A stretch of 64,000 nt of DNA from Pyrocephalus nanus (taxonomy: Eukaryota; Chordata; Aves; Passeriformes; Tyrannidae), in assembly GCA_038380795.1 (NCBI GenBank), contig CM076262.1, positions 70,948,629 to 71,012,628 of the forward strand, read 5' to 3'. A model generated the notes under the pieces. It had not been told where the DNA came from, searched no databases, and was given only the letters and a program-made list of their open reading frames with translations. The position numbers were made by a program, and so were the translations under genes. This document shows positions 37,858 to 47,273 of this stretch, one piece after another (position 1 is the first letter of the stretch; every line of letters starts with the position of its first letter).

Positions 37858-40800
37858 CCTAAAAGGGAATCAAGATAAGAAGTCCAAGCGTTGGATCACA
37901 ACAAGTTTCTGTATTTTGAGATTCATATAAAAAGCCTCGTTTCGGGGTTTGTTTGTTGATCTTCTTTTAAATGACATTGATTTTTATCTGCCAGAGGGTC
38001 AAAGAATAAAAACTTGACTGCTGGTTTTAGTACCAGTTAATGTCAAATGGTACCACCCACAGTTGGATATGCCCTTCCAGCCTCCTTCCATCAAGTATTT
38101 CTCAATAAATTTGAAATAGCAAAGTACACAGAGAGTCACAAAATCAGCACTAGCTGAGCAGCAAGACCAGTCCTGACACAACATTTTGGCTTCCACAGCC
38201 AAAACAGCCCCTCAAAACCTCCAGCAGTACCTAACAGAGCACATGATTAACAGGTCCATTTTAACCCTGCTTTCTTGTTTAACTCTTTTCCCAATTTTGC
38301 AGCAAAACCTTACCTTGCTAGACTGGAATTCCTTGGTTTAAGTTTATTTCATATTTGAGGAGAACTGAGGTAGTGGAAACAGAAGTTGCTTTTACTCCTC
38401 CAGAGAGAGGAAGCACAAAGCAGCTGGACAGCTGAGGCTTCCCTGTGACTCCCCCCAAGGAAAGGAAGCTGGAAATCCTGGGAACTGGGATTCACCTCCC
38501 ACACAGCTGCAGGCCCAAAGCATCAACGTTTGGCATCATAAAGAGCTGAAACCAGGATTTATGTCGAGAAGCGTTTACACATCTACACAGTGGTGGAATG
38601 ACTGGCTCAAGTAAGTAGATGGAATTAGGCTTACAAATAATCAATGGAAGTTTAAAAGAATCAATCACAAGGGAATTTATGTCCTTAACATAATTAAAAC
38701 GTGCATCTCTGACTAAGTGGCAAAACACAACACACATGAGGTAAAAAAAAAAAAAAGAAAGGCACAATCCTGAAGGACTGTTCATCTTCCTCTCCCCAGT
38801 TTGGCCACAAATATCCCCTTATCAAGGACATCGTACAAGCAGTAACAGACCTTTCAAAGCAAGCACAAACCCGACTTCTAAGTGCAGTAAATCCACGTGC
38901 AGAGGACGCAGCTCTGCGTTTCTGCTCAACAAACAAGGCTCAGGGTTCAGCCTCGCAGCAGCCGCCGCCACCTGCACCTCCAACAGCCCAGGGCTCCAAA
39001 CACCAGTTGGGAAATCACACTCCAGGCTGGGGAAGTCAAAGATTGACCTGACTCCTTCTCCTGTGGTACTTTTTAAGTACAGGGTGGCTGTGATTTCTAG
39101 AGACACCAAGAACCAACGTCAAGACTGGCTTTCTTTTACTTAGTCCTCTCATTATGTGAAAAGGAAGTTAAAAAAAGACTTTAAGTCCTGCAGGTCAAAC
39201 AATCTCCCCTCCTTCTCTTTCCTGACTACTCCCCACAAGAACTTGTAGTAATGTCTTGTCTCAATTCAAAATTCCTCTCTTATTTCCATTACTACCACAC
39301 AGCTTACAGGTAAACTCCCTCCTGCCTTAATCGATCAATTCTTTTCCCCACCCCCCAACTTTCTCCCCAGTTCTGCTCCATAAGGAGCTCTCTGCACCGA
39401 GGCTATTCCACTTCAACACCCAGTCTCGTAAATCACAACACTGTAATTAAGTTTAATGCCTTTTATTCCCCCCCCCCTCCTCACACCCAGGCTGAGCTCT
39501 GCGCACAAGGCAAAACTTCTGAAACAAGTCTGAGCCCCGCGGGGCTCGCTCCTCGCCCGCATTCCCGTAAGGCTGCTTTGTGGAAAGCTTTGTCTCATTG
39601 TTTATTTAAGGATGGCACTGTTGTTACAACATCTGAAACCCAGCATCAAAATAAAGGCTGCTATAAATGGCAAAGCTGGAGCCGTGCCTAATTGCTAGTG
39701 AGAGTGGGTAATTACAGAGGATATAAGCTTTGATAGATGCACTGCATGGCAAGGTATGAGAAATACAGGGCTGTATTTATGTGTCTACATCTCCACTTAC
39801 ACGGCATTTACTGTAAGATCAATGAAAGTGTTTAATAATGCATCCAATATAGCTCATGCTTTAGGAAGTTATCACAGAGAAGCAGCTGAAAAGTGTACAT
39901 TAGCATATATTCAGAGCAGCTGTGGGGTTCAGAGCAGGGCTGCTGCATTAAAAAGACAGCCAAAAGAATTATTTCTGATAATGCCAAACCTACACAGTAT
40001 TTTAGAAAAAATTACACACACTCAAACCCATCAAATCTCATTGGTACTGTTAGTCCAGAGGATAAAGTGCCTAGGGAATAAAACATACAGGTAGTTGTGC
40101 CCACAGAAAAGCTGAAATGCATCTTCCCTTCTCTCTTTCAGTATTATTTTATTCTATACCAGAATTAAATTATGAGTAACTCTAGTTATGCCACTCTCAC
40201 TTTCTTCAGGCTTTTTTCTGCTTTCCTGACTAATTACCTTTTTTCAGCTGGGACATAAAAGAAAAATTTGCTATTAATTAAAGGATGGATACTCTGTTCC
40301 TTAACCATGGCTTACATCTTCAGACAGCAGGAGAGAAGGGTTAGAAAAATAAGCCTGATGACAAGTTTTAGCCTTTGTTATATTTGGGATATTCTGATTT
40401 ATGCTGTTTCTAAAGCACTTTCTACTTCACCTTGCCTCCTCACCAAGTCTAATTGACTCAATCTGTGTGTGAAGTCCAACTTCAAAAAGATAACTCCTCC
40501 ACAAAAACCCAGGGAAGGAGCTTGACCAAACCAGTGATATTTCAGACAAGAACATTCCAGGAAGCTCTTTGAAAAATTAAGAGGAGATATTCATAATCAC
40601 CCTCCAGTGATTATGTTCCAGGAGATCTCTCCCAGCTATGGCACAGAGGCACATTTATGGAGGTGAGGCAGGAATACAGCTCCCTGTGGTGACTGAAAGG
40701 CTCATCCTCAAACTTTCCTACAAGCTGATCCTGGCCATTGTCTTTACTTTCTTTTTTTCCTCTTGCCTTTCCCATCAGGAATACTTTTTTTCCCCTCCTT

Positions 40801-41735
40801 GTAGCGATAGGTAATTAACACAACTTTTCATTCCCAGCATTCACAGCCAAAATACTGGGAAAGGTGGTCTCAAGGTACACACATCAAACGAAGCCAAGCA
40901 GAAAAAATATCAGGGAATTGTCTGGATTGTCAGTGCCTCAAGTATCCAAGGGTCTGCTGAGAATGCTGAGCCCTAAAACCCTTTCCTGTACCAACAGCCA
41001 GAGATCCCCCTCTCTGTGTGGGATCCACAGCCTGGAATATCCTCCTGGAGGCTGCTGGTTACAACTTTTAAACCATAAAAACCTGAGCACAACCTCTGAC
41101 TTTCACAATATGGATACAAGAGGAAGAATTTGGAGCAGGCACTGCCTGACTTCCCCTGCCCATATCCCAGCCTACAGCACTAACCCAGATCTGGAAGAGG
41201 TTCAGTTTCCTCTTTGGATTAAGAGGGATCAAATGTGAAAGCAGAGCCCTCATCCCCACATCCAACAGCTGTTCATGGTCATGGAACAGCCCAGAGACAA
41301 GGAGGACGAGAACACAGATTTCCTCCAGCTCAAAGAAGTGCCCCAATCCTTTGGGTACCACTGACAGAACCTTGTTCCAGCCATTCCCAAACCCTCATTG
41401 CAGAGGGAGCTGTGGAAAGGCCCTCCTGCCCTCACCAGGCTCACCTGGACACAGGGCCAAGGGTGCAGATCCCATCTCCTAAAAAAAGGCAGCTGGGACC
41501 TCCTAAACTGCCCAAGAGGAATATTTCCACACTCAGGTTATAGGAGCTATTCACCTGACCCAACACATGACCTGAACAGCTCAGCTACATCCTCCTCTCG
41601 GCTTTAAGTTTTCAGGGAAAGCTGAGCACGTAAAAATTTCTGCACCAGCAACTGAGGAAAAAAAATACTCCAAAATGCAAGAAACAGCCTATGCTTAGAA
41701 ATCTCCCTCAAAACCCACCTGTTGAGCTGGTTCAA

Positions 41736-41775
41736 CCCCTCACGGAGCGAGGTCCCCTCACGGAGCGAGGTCCCC
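41736..41775. repeat. 18 bp tandem duplication
   Basis: The unit cccctcacggagcgaggt occurs at 41736-41753 and 41754-41771, followed by the first bases of a third copy. Each unit contains two CpG sites. Confidence 0.9.
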
Positions 41776-42907
41776 TGATTTCAGAGGTGCCGGGCGCCTT
41801 TTTATCCTGTTTATAGAACGTCCTCGCTCACACTTTGTTTAGCAAACAATCAGCCTTTGACAGCTTAAAATAAACAGGACTCTCTCCCCTGCCCCAGAGC
41901 CACAGACCTGAGCTGGATTTCACGTTCTTGAAGGAGCAGGAGGGTCCCTCACGGGCTCTGCAGCGCAGGTGAGGGGCTGGTCCGCCCGGCAACCCCTCAG
42001 GTGTAAGCCAGGCCAGAGTAATTAAGCAAGGACCCACAGCAGCCAATAAAACAGGAGAACTCATTCCCAATCCCACCCCACCCTGTCCTCACTAACCAGA
42101 GACACCTGTGGAAAATGAGGGTTCCCCTTTTCAGGTGTTTGCCGAGCGCAGCTGGGCGAGTTTTCCCTGAATACACGAGGGTTTTTTTCTGCCTCTTGTG
42201 TTGCTGCAATCAGTCCAAAGGCAGCGACAGCTGGCACAGATATGGTAACCTGGCATCCCAACTCGAAATGCCAGTCCAAGCTCTTGTACCACCAGCAGAG
42301 GGGTCAGCATTCCCATCCAGCAGACATGGGAGCTTTTTCCACTGGCGACATCAAGTTTCCTGCAGCTCCTCCCCTCCAGCCTCCCTGGCTCTGGGGCTGC
42401 TTTTACCGTGCCAGGGAGCAGGGCACAAAAAAGCTGGACTGAAAGGCCAACAGAAGGGCATCAGCACTGTTGAACTGCTGGCCTGTGGCTGAAGGAGAGA
42501 TGCACACACGAGTCCTGCCTCATCCCAAGCAGTTTTCTTGAGCTGGGCAGCGTGTTGGCTTGAGCTCGATTATTTCTTCTAGTAAAGAGCTCCCAAGTGC
42601 CTCGGACAAGCTTTGATCTTCGCTTCTCGCCTTTAAAACTGGGAGTGAATGTCCTGCCTTAACTCCAGGGGATAAGGGAGGGGATCAGCAGCTTTAAAAC
42701 TGTGACACAGCAAGGCCAAAACACGTGTTGGAGTGACAGATGTACAAGCATCAGTCGCAGCAGAAACATCCGTGACTGTGGGCATGCAGGTGTTCTCAGA
42801 AAGGAAGAGCACAATGAAAAGCAAAGCACAGCAATTTTAGCTTCCTCCACATAACAGAAGGCAGAGATGAGGCAGAACAGCACAAGAAACAAACGGCGAA
42901 ATACGCC

Positions 42908-42936
<29 letters not shown>
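42908..42936. repeat. Homopolymer A29
   Basis: The longest A run in the window, in intron 1 about 1.2 kb from exon 1. It produces the lysine- and phenylalanine-rich ORFs seen in this area. Confidence 0.95.
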
Positions 42937-42938
<2 letters not shown>

Positions 42939-44106
42939 GCTGGGGCTACACGAGCAAGAAACAATGTCCAGCAATTAACAGTTGCAGAAAGAAAACATTT
43001 TCAGGCGGGATTTAAAATTGCAAGGGTCAGCAAAACAAAAGGAGATGTGAGACAACACAGAGTCAGTGAGAGGAGGCGCCAAATTCACAAATAGAGGAAC
43101 AAACCACTGAAAAACACTTGCCAACAGATTAAAAGAGCGAACGGCGAGGATTGGATGCAAAAACAAGATTAAAAATATATATAAAAGACCTTGAACACCA
43201 GCTCTTCTCCAACAGCAGCACCACACCAAGTGATATTTAACCAGAGTTTGAGCTGCCTTGTCCACGGGATCGCCACAATCCACGCAGAGCGGGAGACGAT
43301 GCCAGTGACAAAGGTTCCAGGACATGCTTACTTCGGACGTGCCACAGAGTTACTGAAACTACTGCAGCTCTCCTGGGAACATCAGAGGGAACCACGGCTC
43401 CCTCGGGACACCTCACTGCAGCCAAACTTCAAAGGCACGTATCAATGTATCGCCATCATCAGCCGCTGAGGTTTTCCCTCCCGGATTCCAAGAAGGTGAT
43501 TTAAAGCGGCCGAGGTTAATAAAAAACTGAGTCAGCAAAGCAGCCACAGCTAAACTACGTCCTTTCACCCCGCAGAGAAGAGCTCAAGGGCGGGGGGGGG
43601 AGGAAGAAAAGCATCTCCATTAAATTAAACTATCTGATCGTAAATATCTGATCATCGACAACCACAAGACCAGACCTCAGGCAGGCACAAACCAGAAGCG
43701 AAGGCGTGCAGGGCTTTTTAGCGAGCTGATTCACGGGCAAGACGAGCGAGGAAACTGTCAGAAATTCTCAGAGGTGCGACTACAATAGAATAAATAAACA
43801 TCCAAGCAAATACATCAATAAATAAATAAATAGGTGAAGGGCAGCTCTGCGTGCTGGCCGTGCTAAGGGCTCAGAGCAGCGCGGGGTCTGGAGAACCCCG
43901 GGTATTGCCGGGGGCTCCGGAGCCGGGCGGGGAGCACCGGGAGCTGCGGGAGAAGGTCCTGCGGGGCCCGGGCCCCGCTCCCCGGCCCCGAGAACTCCTC
44001 TCTCATCCCTTCCCGTTCCCCAGCACTTCCTACTTTGCCCGCTCCGCCGAGCAGGGCGCGCTGCCGCTCCTTCCTGTGCTGCGAGCCCCGCGCTCCTCTC
44101 ACTCAC

Positions 44107-44198
44107 CCCAGCGTGCTGATGAACCCGTTCACGGAGCCCTCGGCGTACAGGGACACGATGTCCCCGATGTACAGAAAGCTGGACATTTTCTCAGACAT
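44107..44198 (-). CDS. ITPR2: ITPR2 coding exon 1 (residues 1-30 plus two bases of Gly31)
   Basis: First coding exon of the type 2 IP3 receptor, a tetrameric endoplasmic-reticulum channel that releases calcium when it binds inositol 1,4,5-trisphosphate. The minus strand reads [14 protein letters not shown] and then [17 protein letters not shown], the invariant N-terminus of IP3 receptors. The words FLYIGDIV and EGSVNG fit type 2 as I recall it, where type 1 has FLHIGDIC and EGSTNG. The exon ends ACG CTG GG, followed by a consensus GTGAGT donor at 44106-44101 (phase 2); the missing base of Gly31 is supplied by exon 2. I chose the ATG at 44198-44196 because it gives the family N-terminus. The ATG ten bases upstream (44208) is in another frame and stops after five codons. 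Met5 (44186) is a possible secondary start. The exon sits on the downstream edge of a CpG island. The product assignment is close to certain. Confidence 0.96.
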
Positions 44199-44208
44199 TC
44201 TGGCTCAT
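44191..44208 (-). promoter_or_regulatory. Five-codon upstream ORF overlapping the ITPR2 start
   Basis: ATG AGC CAG AAT GTC TGA begins ten bases before the ITPR2 ATG and ends inside codons 2-3 of the main frame, in a different frame. Its start has A at -3 and A at +4; the main start has A at -3 and T at +4. The ITPR2 Met5 codon (44186-44184) lies five bases after the uORF stop, where a terminating ribosome could resume. The arrangement is seen directly in the sequence; a regulatory effect is inference. Confidence 0.6.
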
Positions 44209-44440
44209 TTTTTTTTTTTTTTCTTTCTTGGGTTCGGTGGTTTGGTTTTCTTTTTCCTTTTTTTTTTTTTTTCCGTGAAGCCGGGGGTGTTTTTTTTCCG
44301 CGCTCCTCCCCCTCCTTTTTTTTTTAAAAAAAAAAAAGAGCAACCAAAAAAAAAAAAAAAACCAGAAATCAGGAAAATAAAATTTAAAAAAATGAAATAA
44401 ATTAAAGAATTAAAACGCAGACAAATCGGAGGGCTCCAGG
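44199..44440 (-). other. ITPR2: Probable ITPR2 5' untranslated leader with A/T homopolymer tracts
   Basis: This lies between the GC-box promoter and the start codon. In transcript sense it holds a T16 run (44361-44346), a T12 run followed directly by A10 (44337-44316), an A15 run (44272-44258) and an A15 run that runs into the upstream ATG (44222-44208). The leader has no ATG in transcript sense from about 44460 down to the short uORF at 44208. The T and A tracts could pair with one another. The 5' limit is approximate because the transcription start is not known. Confidence 0.55.
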
Positions 44441-44489
44441 GAGGCTCAGCGCGGTGCGGGCTGACATGAGCGCGGTGTGTGCGGAGCTC

Positions 44490-44600
44490 CCCGGGCCGGC
44501 CCCGCCCGCCCCCCGGCGCCTCCTCCGCCCGCCCCCGGCCCGCCCCGCAGCCACCTCCGGGCTCCGGCAGGGGCCGGACACCCTCGGCATCGCAGCCCCT
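44490..44600 (-). promoter_or_regulatory. ITPR2: ITPR2 core promoter: GC-box cluster in a CpG island
   Basis: A dense block of CCCGCCC/CCGCCC motifs (44501-44511, 44525-44535, 44540-44547; Sp1/KLF-type GC boxes) lies 300-350 bases upstream of the ITPR2 ATG. I see no TATA box, which fits a broad CpG-island promoter. Transcription probably starts to the left of the GC boxes, around 44400-44490; that is inference, because no initiator can be fixed by eye. The island is bounded upstream by a CR1 element that begins near 44672. Confidence 0.7.
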
Positions 44601-44671
44601 GCACCCCCCCAGCCGGCAGAGAGGCGGCGGAGCCCCCCGGAGCAAACCGGGCTGCACTCCCTGTGCAGGAC

Positions 44672-44980
44672 TTCACGGATTCACAGGGTGGGTCAGGTCA
44701 CGGCACGGGGCTGTGTCCAGAGGGTTTGCCCAGTCAGGGAGAATCCACACCCTCTCTGGGCAATCTGTTCAGGGCTGGGTCACTGCACAGCAAAGAAGTT
44801 CTCCCCCATGTCCAGCTGGAACTTGCTGGGCATCAGTTCCTGCCCGTTCCTCTTGTGCCATTGCTGGGCCCCCCCGAGCAGAGCCTGGGCCATCCTCTGC
44901 CCCCTCCCTGCAGAACTGACACACATGGATAGGGTTCCCTCTCAGTGTCTCCTCTCGAGGCTGAACAGCCCCAACAGCAC
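44672..44980 (-). mobile_element. CR1 LINE, Y/F-like, immediately upstream of the ITPR2 promoter
   Basis: A minus-oriented CR1 with the wording 'ggtcaggtcacggcacgggg', 'cctctctgggcaatctgttc', 'gcacagcaaagaagttctcc' and 'cctctcgaggctgaacagcc'. It ends the CpG island on the upstream side, about 130 bases from the GC boxes. It is diverged and carries no ORF of the parent element. Confidence 0.85.
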
Positions 44981-45570
44981 ATATTTGCATAAGGTAATTA
45001 CCACCAATTCAACAAAAACCCCAACAAACAAACAAACAAAAACACATCCACCTTCTATGCAGGGAGAACCCTGAAAGCCTTTTCTGCCCAGGAAAGCAGG
45101 GACACTGCGGCCCCCCCACGCTCACCGGAGGAAAAAGGCCCAGCAAATAGTGTTTGCTACCCAGTGTGTTCTTTCCAGCAGATTGTTTGGATTTAAAAAA
45201 ATCCAACAACGCCAACAACAAATGAAAAGAAACAATAACTCACTTGATCTAATTGATCAAGTACTAACTCTCAAATGATAAGAATACAAATCCAGTTGCA
45301 GGAGTGTGGAGACTGCTGGTAGTGAGTAATGAGCTGAGAGTTTCACACTTGCATTTGATTTCCCACATCTACAGCTTCCAGCCTCATCTCACTTCTGGGC
45401 ATAAATTCTTATCAGAAATGATGAGTCTCAAAGGAAAACCAAGAAATTTTTACCATCTAGATGTAGAGAAAAAAAAAAAACACCTGTTATGTTATTCTGT
45501 AAGTCCCTCTTTTGCTTTTTTATGGTGAATATTTTGGATTTGTCACTTTTGTATTCAAAAACACCACCCA

Positions 45571-45890
45571 AGAACTGTGAGGAAAGGCTGAGAGAGCTCG
45601 AGTTGTTCAGCCTGTGGAAGAGAAGGCTTTGAGGAGACCTGATAGCACCTTCCACTACCTTCATAGCCTCCAAGAGAGATGGAGAGGGACTTTATACAAG
45701 GGTATGGAGTCACAGGACAATGGGGAATGGCTTCAAATTGGGAATAGTTATAGATTAGATATCAGGAAGAAATTCTTCCCTGGAAGAATTCCCCAGAGAA
45801 GCTTTGGCTGCCCCATCCCTGGGAGTGTCCAAGGCCAGGTTGGATGGCCAACCCCAACCATTCTGTTATTCTATTTTATGATCCTATGAT
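45571..45890 (+). mobile_element. CR1 LINE, 3' end with internal deletion
   Basis: Sense CR1 from 'gaggaaaggctgagagagct' and 'tgttcagcctgtggaagaga' through 'tagattagatatcaggaaga' to 'tggatggccaaccccaacca' and a 'ttctattttatgatcctatg' tail. The usual segment between 'ttcttccctg' and 'ccccagagaagctttggctg' is shortened. It faces the CR1 at 44672-44980 in opposite orientation. Confidence 0.88.
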
Positions 45891-47002
45891 CTGCATCTCC
45901 TCCTGTACACACACATACAACACAGGCCTCAGATTCACCAAATTCTATGATTTCAGTCTCCTGGGGTGACTGACCACAGCTGTTACAACATTTCTGGAAA
46001 AGCAATATGAAGAGAACAGGTAACACATCCCCCATTCTGCAACCAGCCCCTGCACAGGAAAACCTAAGATGAGGCTCTTCAAACTGCCCCAAAGTGAATC
46101 CAAAAATTGCATTAAATTAAAACACACCAGAATCAGAAACTGAAAGTCCAAGCAGCACAGGGCAGCAGAGGGGAGAGAAGCTGTGGCTCCCTGCCCACAG
46201 GCCAAGTGAAAAGCAGTGACCCAGGGGCCCTCCCAGGAGCCCCCTCACAGAGGGCTCTGGTGTTTTATGCCATGAAAATGTGGCTGTGGACAGTTTGAAC
46301 CCGGGGCTGAGCAGCAAAGGCTTTACAATGCATTGACAATATCCTGTGCCCTCCTGCCCCTGTTTATCTCAGCCATTTTATACCAGGCTCTAATGGCCTA
46401 ATTAAGATACTTTAGCCAGGGAGGTTTCACATTTCCCAGCAGTAAATGAAATCCTGGCGTGCCTTAGATTAGTGGGAGTTTTCCTGAGAATGAACTTCAG
46501 AACTTGGCCAAGCAGCAAGATTGCCTGTCCTTGGTGCAAATCCCCATTTGGGACCCTTCTCAGTCAGGAAGGTTGTTGCCTAAACACAGGTTATTGGGGC
46601 CATTTGAAGTGTCCTTTGGTAGCTGGGACATCACTGGAGGCTGCCAGCAGGGAAGCAGGGCTGCTGTGTCCTTGACAGCTCTGCCCGTGTGTGTTTTGCC
46701 ACTACAAGAAGGTTAATTCGGGTCACTTTAGAAAATATTTACTGTTTGCTTGCCATGGCTGATAGGAGCCCTATACTTGCAGTCATCTTTGTCCCTTCCC
46801 CCTGCCCAAAGCAATCAAGGCACAGGCTGAATTCTCCTTCATTTCCAGGCTTGTTCATCTTGGCTCAAGCTGGATGGTGCCAGCAGCTGAAAGCTGCTAC
46901 CACCTCACAGCTCTCTGGTGATAGAAATGAAACAAAATCTCAGTCCAGTTCCAAGCAGTGGTGGCTGTTAACTAGAAATGAGCTGTGTGAAATCAGTTTT
47001 GC

Positions 47003-47068
47003 AGAAAGAAAAAAACAAAAAAAACCAAAACCAAACCAAAACAATCAAACAAAAAAAAAAAAAAAAAA
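47003..47068. repeat. A-rich low-complexity tract
   Basis: Mixed AAAC/AACC sequence ending in about 18 A, upstream of ITPR2. It lies 120 bases from the exon-like segment at 47192-47273, on its 3' side. Confidence 0.85.
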
Positions 47069-47191
47069 GCAGAGGTCAAACCCAGAAGGCAGTCAAGTAT
47101 TTAAGCAATTAAACCCATGTCACTGAAACACTCCAATAACCTCACTGAAGTCACCAGATTATTTGTGTGCTGAAAACAACCAAGCACTTAC

Positions 47192-47273
47192 CCACTTTGG
47201 CAGAGCAGGACTTAAACTGGTGCGAAGATCACCCAGGAAAAGCAGATCTGAGGAGTCCTTGCTCATCCTCTCC
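47192..47273 (-). other. Exon-like segment 3 kb upstream of ITPR2, gene unknown
   Basis: On the minus strand a pyrimidine-rich acceptor (TTTGCCTGTCTGCAG, ending at 47274) and a strong donor (TGG|GTAAGT at 47191-47186) bound an 82-base segment. One frame is open throughout and contains MSKDSSDLLFLGDLRTSLSP; the other two have early stops. I do not recognise the peptide. Joining this donor to ITPR2 exon 2 would give a stop within a few codons, so it is not an alternative ITPR2 N-terminus by that route. It could be a non-coding upstream exon of ITPR2, an exon of an unannotated RNA, or a chance pair of splice sites. Confidence 0.35.

Larger units (their letters stand above)
18351..44106 (-). other. 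ITPR2: ITPR2 intron 1 (25.8 kb)
   Basis: A large first intron between the promoter exon and exon 2. It contains CR1 pieces at 21111-21255, 23921-24060, 34881-34931 and 36333-36775, A-rich low complexity at 21794-21857, A runs at 24420-24440 and 42908-42936, a perfect 12-bp inverted repeat at 37833-37857, an 18-bp tandem duplication at 41736-41775 and an AATA microsatellite near 43817-43832. Unique AT-rich stretches with many homeobox/GATA-like words (39600-39990, 27480-27760, 38530-38720) are candidate regulatory DNA. I see no convincing exon of another gene inside it. Confidence 0.8.
43845..44660. promoter_or_regulatory. CpG island spanning ITPR2 promoter, exon 1 and start of intron 1
   Basis: This is the most GC- and CpG-rich stretch in the window, with runs such as CCGGGTATTGCCGGGGGCTC near 43900 and CGCCCGCCCCCGGCCCGCCC near 44530. 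It contrasts with AT-rich, CpG-poor flanks. The A/T-rich 5' leader (44209-44430) interrupts it. Several long ORFs cross it on both strands because GC-rich DNA lacks stop codons; none resembles a known protein. CpG density falls off gradually toward 43480. Confidence 0.8.

Noticed and set aside
43851..45074. Overlapping ORFs of 120-206 codons on both strands around the CpG island as a divergent gene
   Set aside because: GC-rich DNA has few stops and the ORFs run through promoter GC boxes, homopolymers and a CR1. Composition is Pro/Ala/Arg-rich and none matches a known protein.
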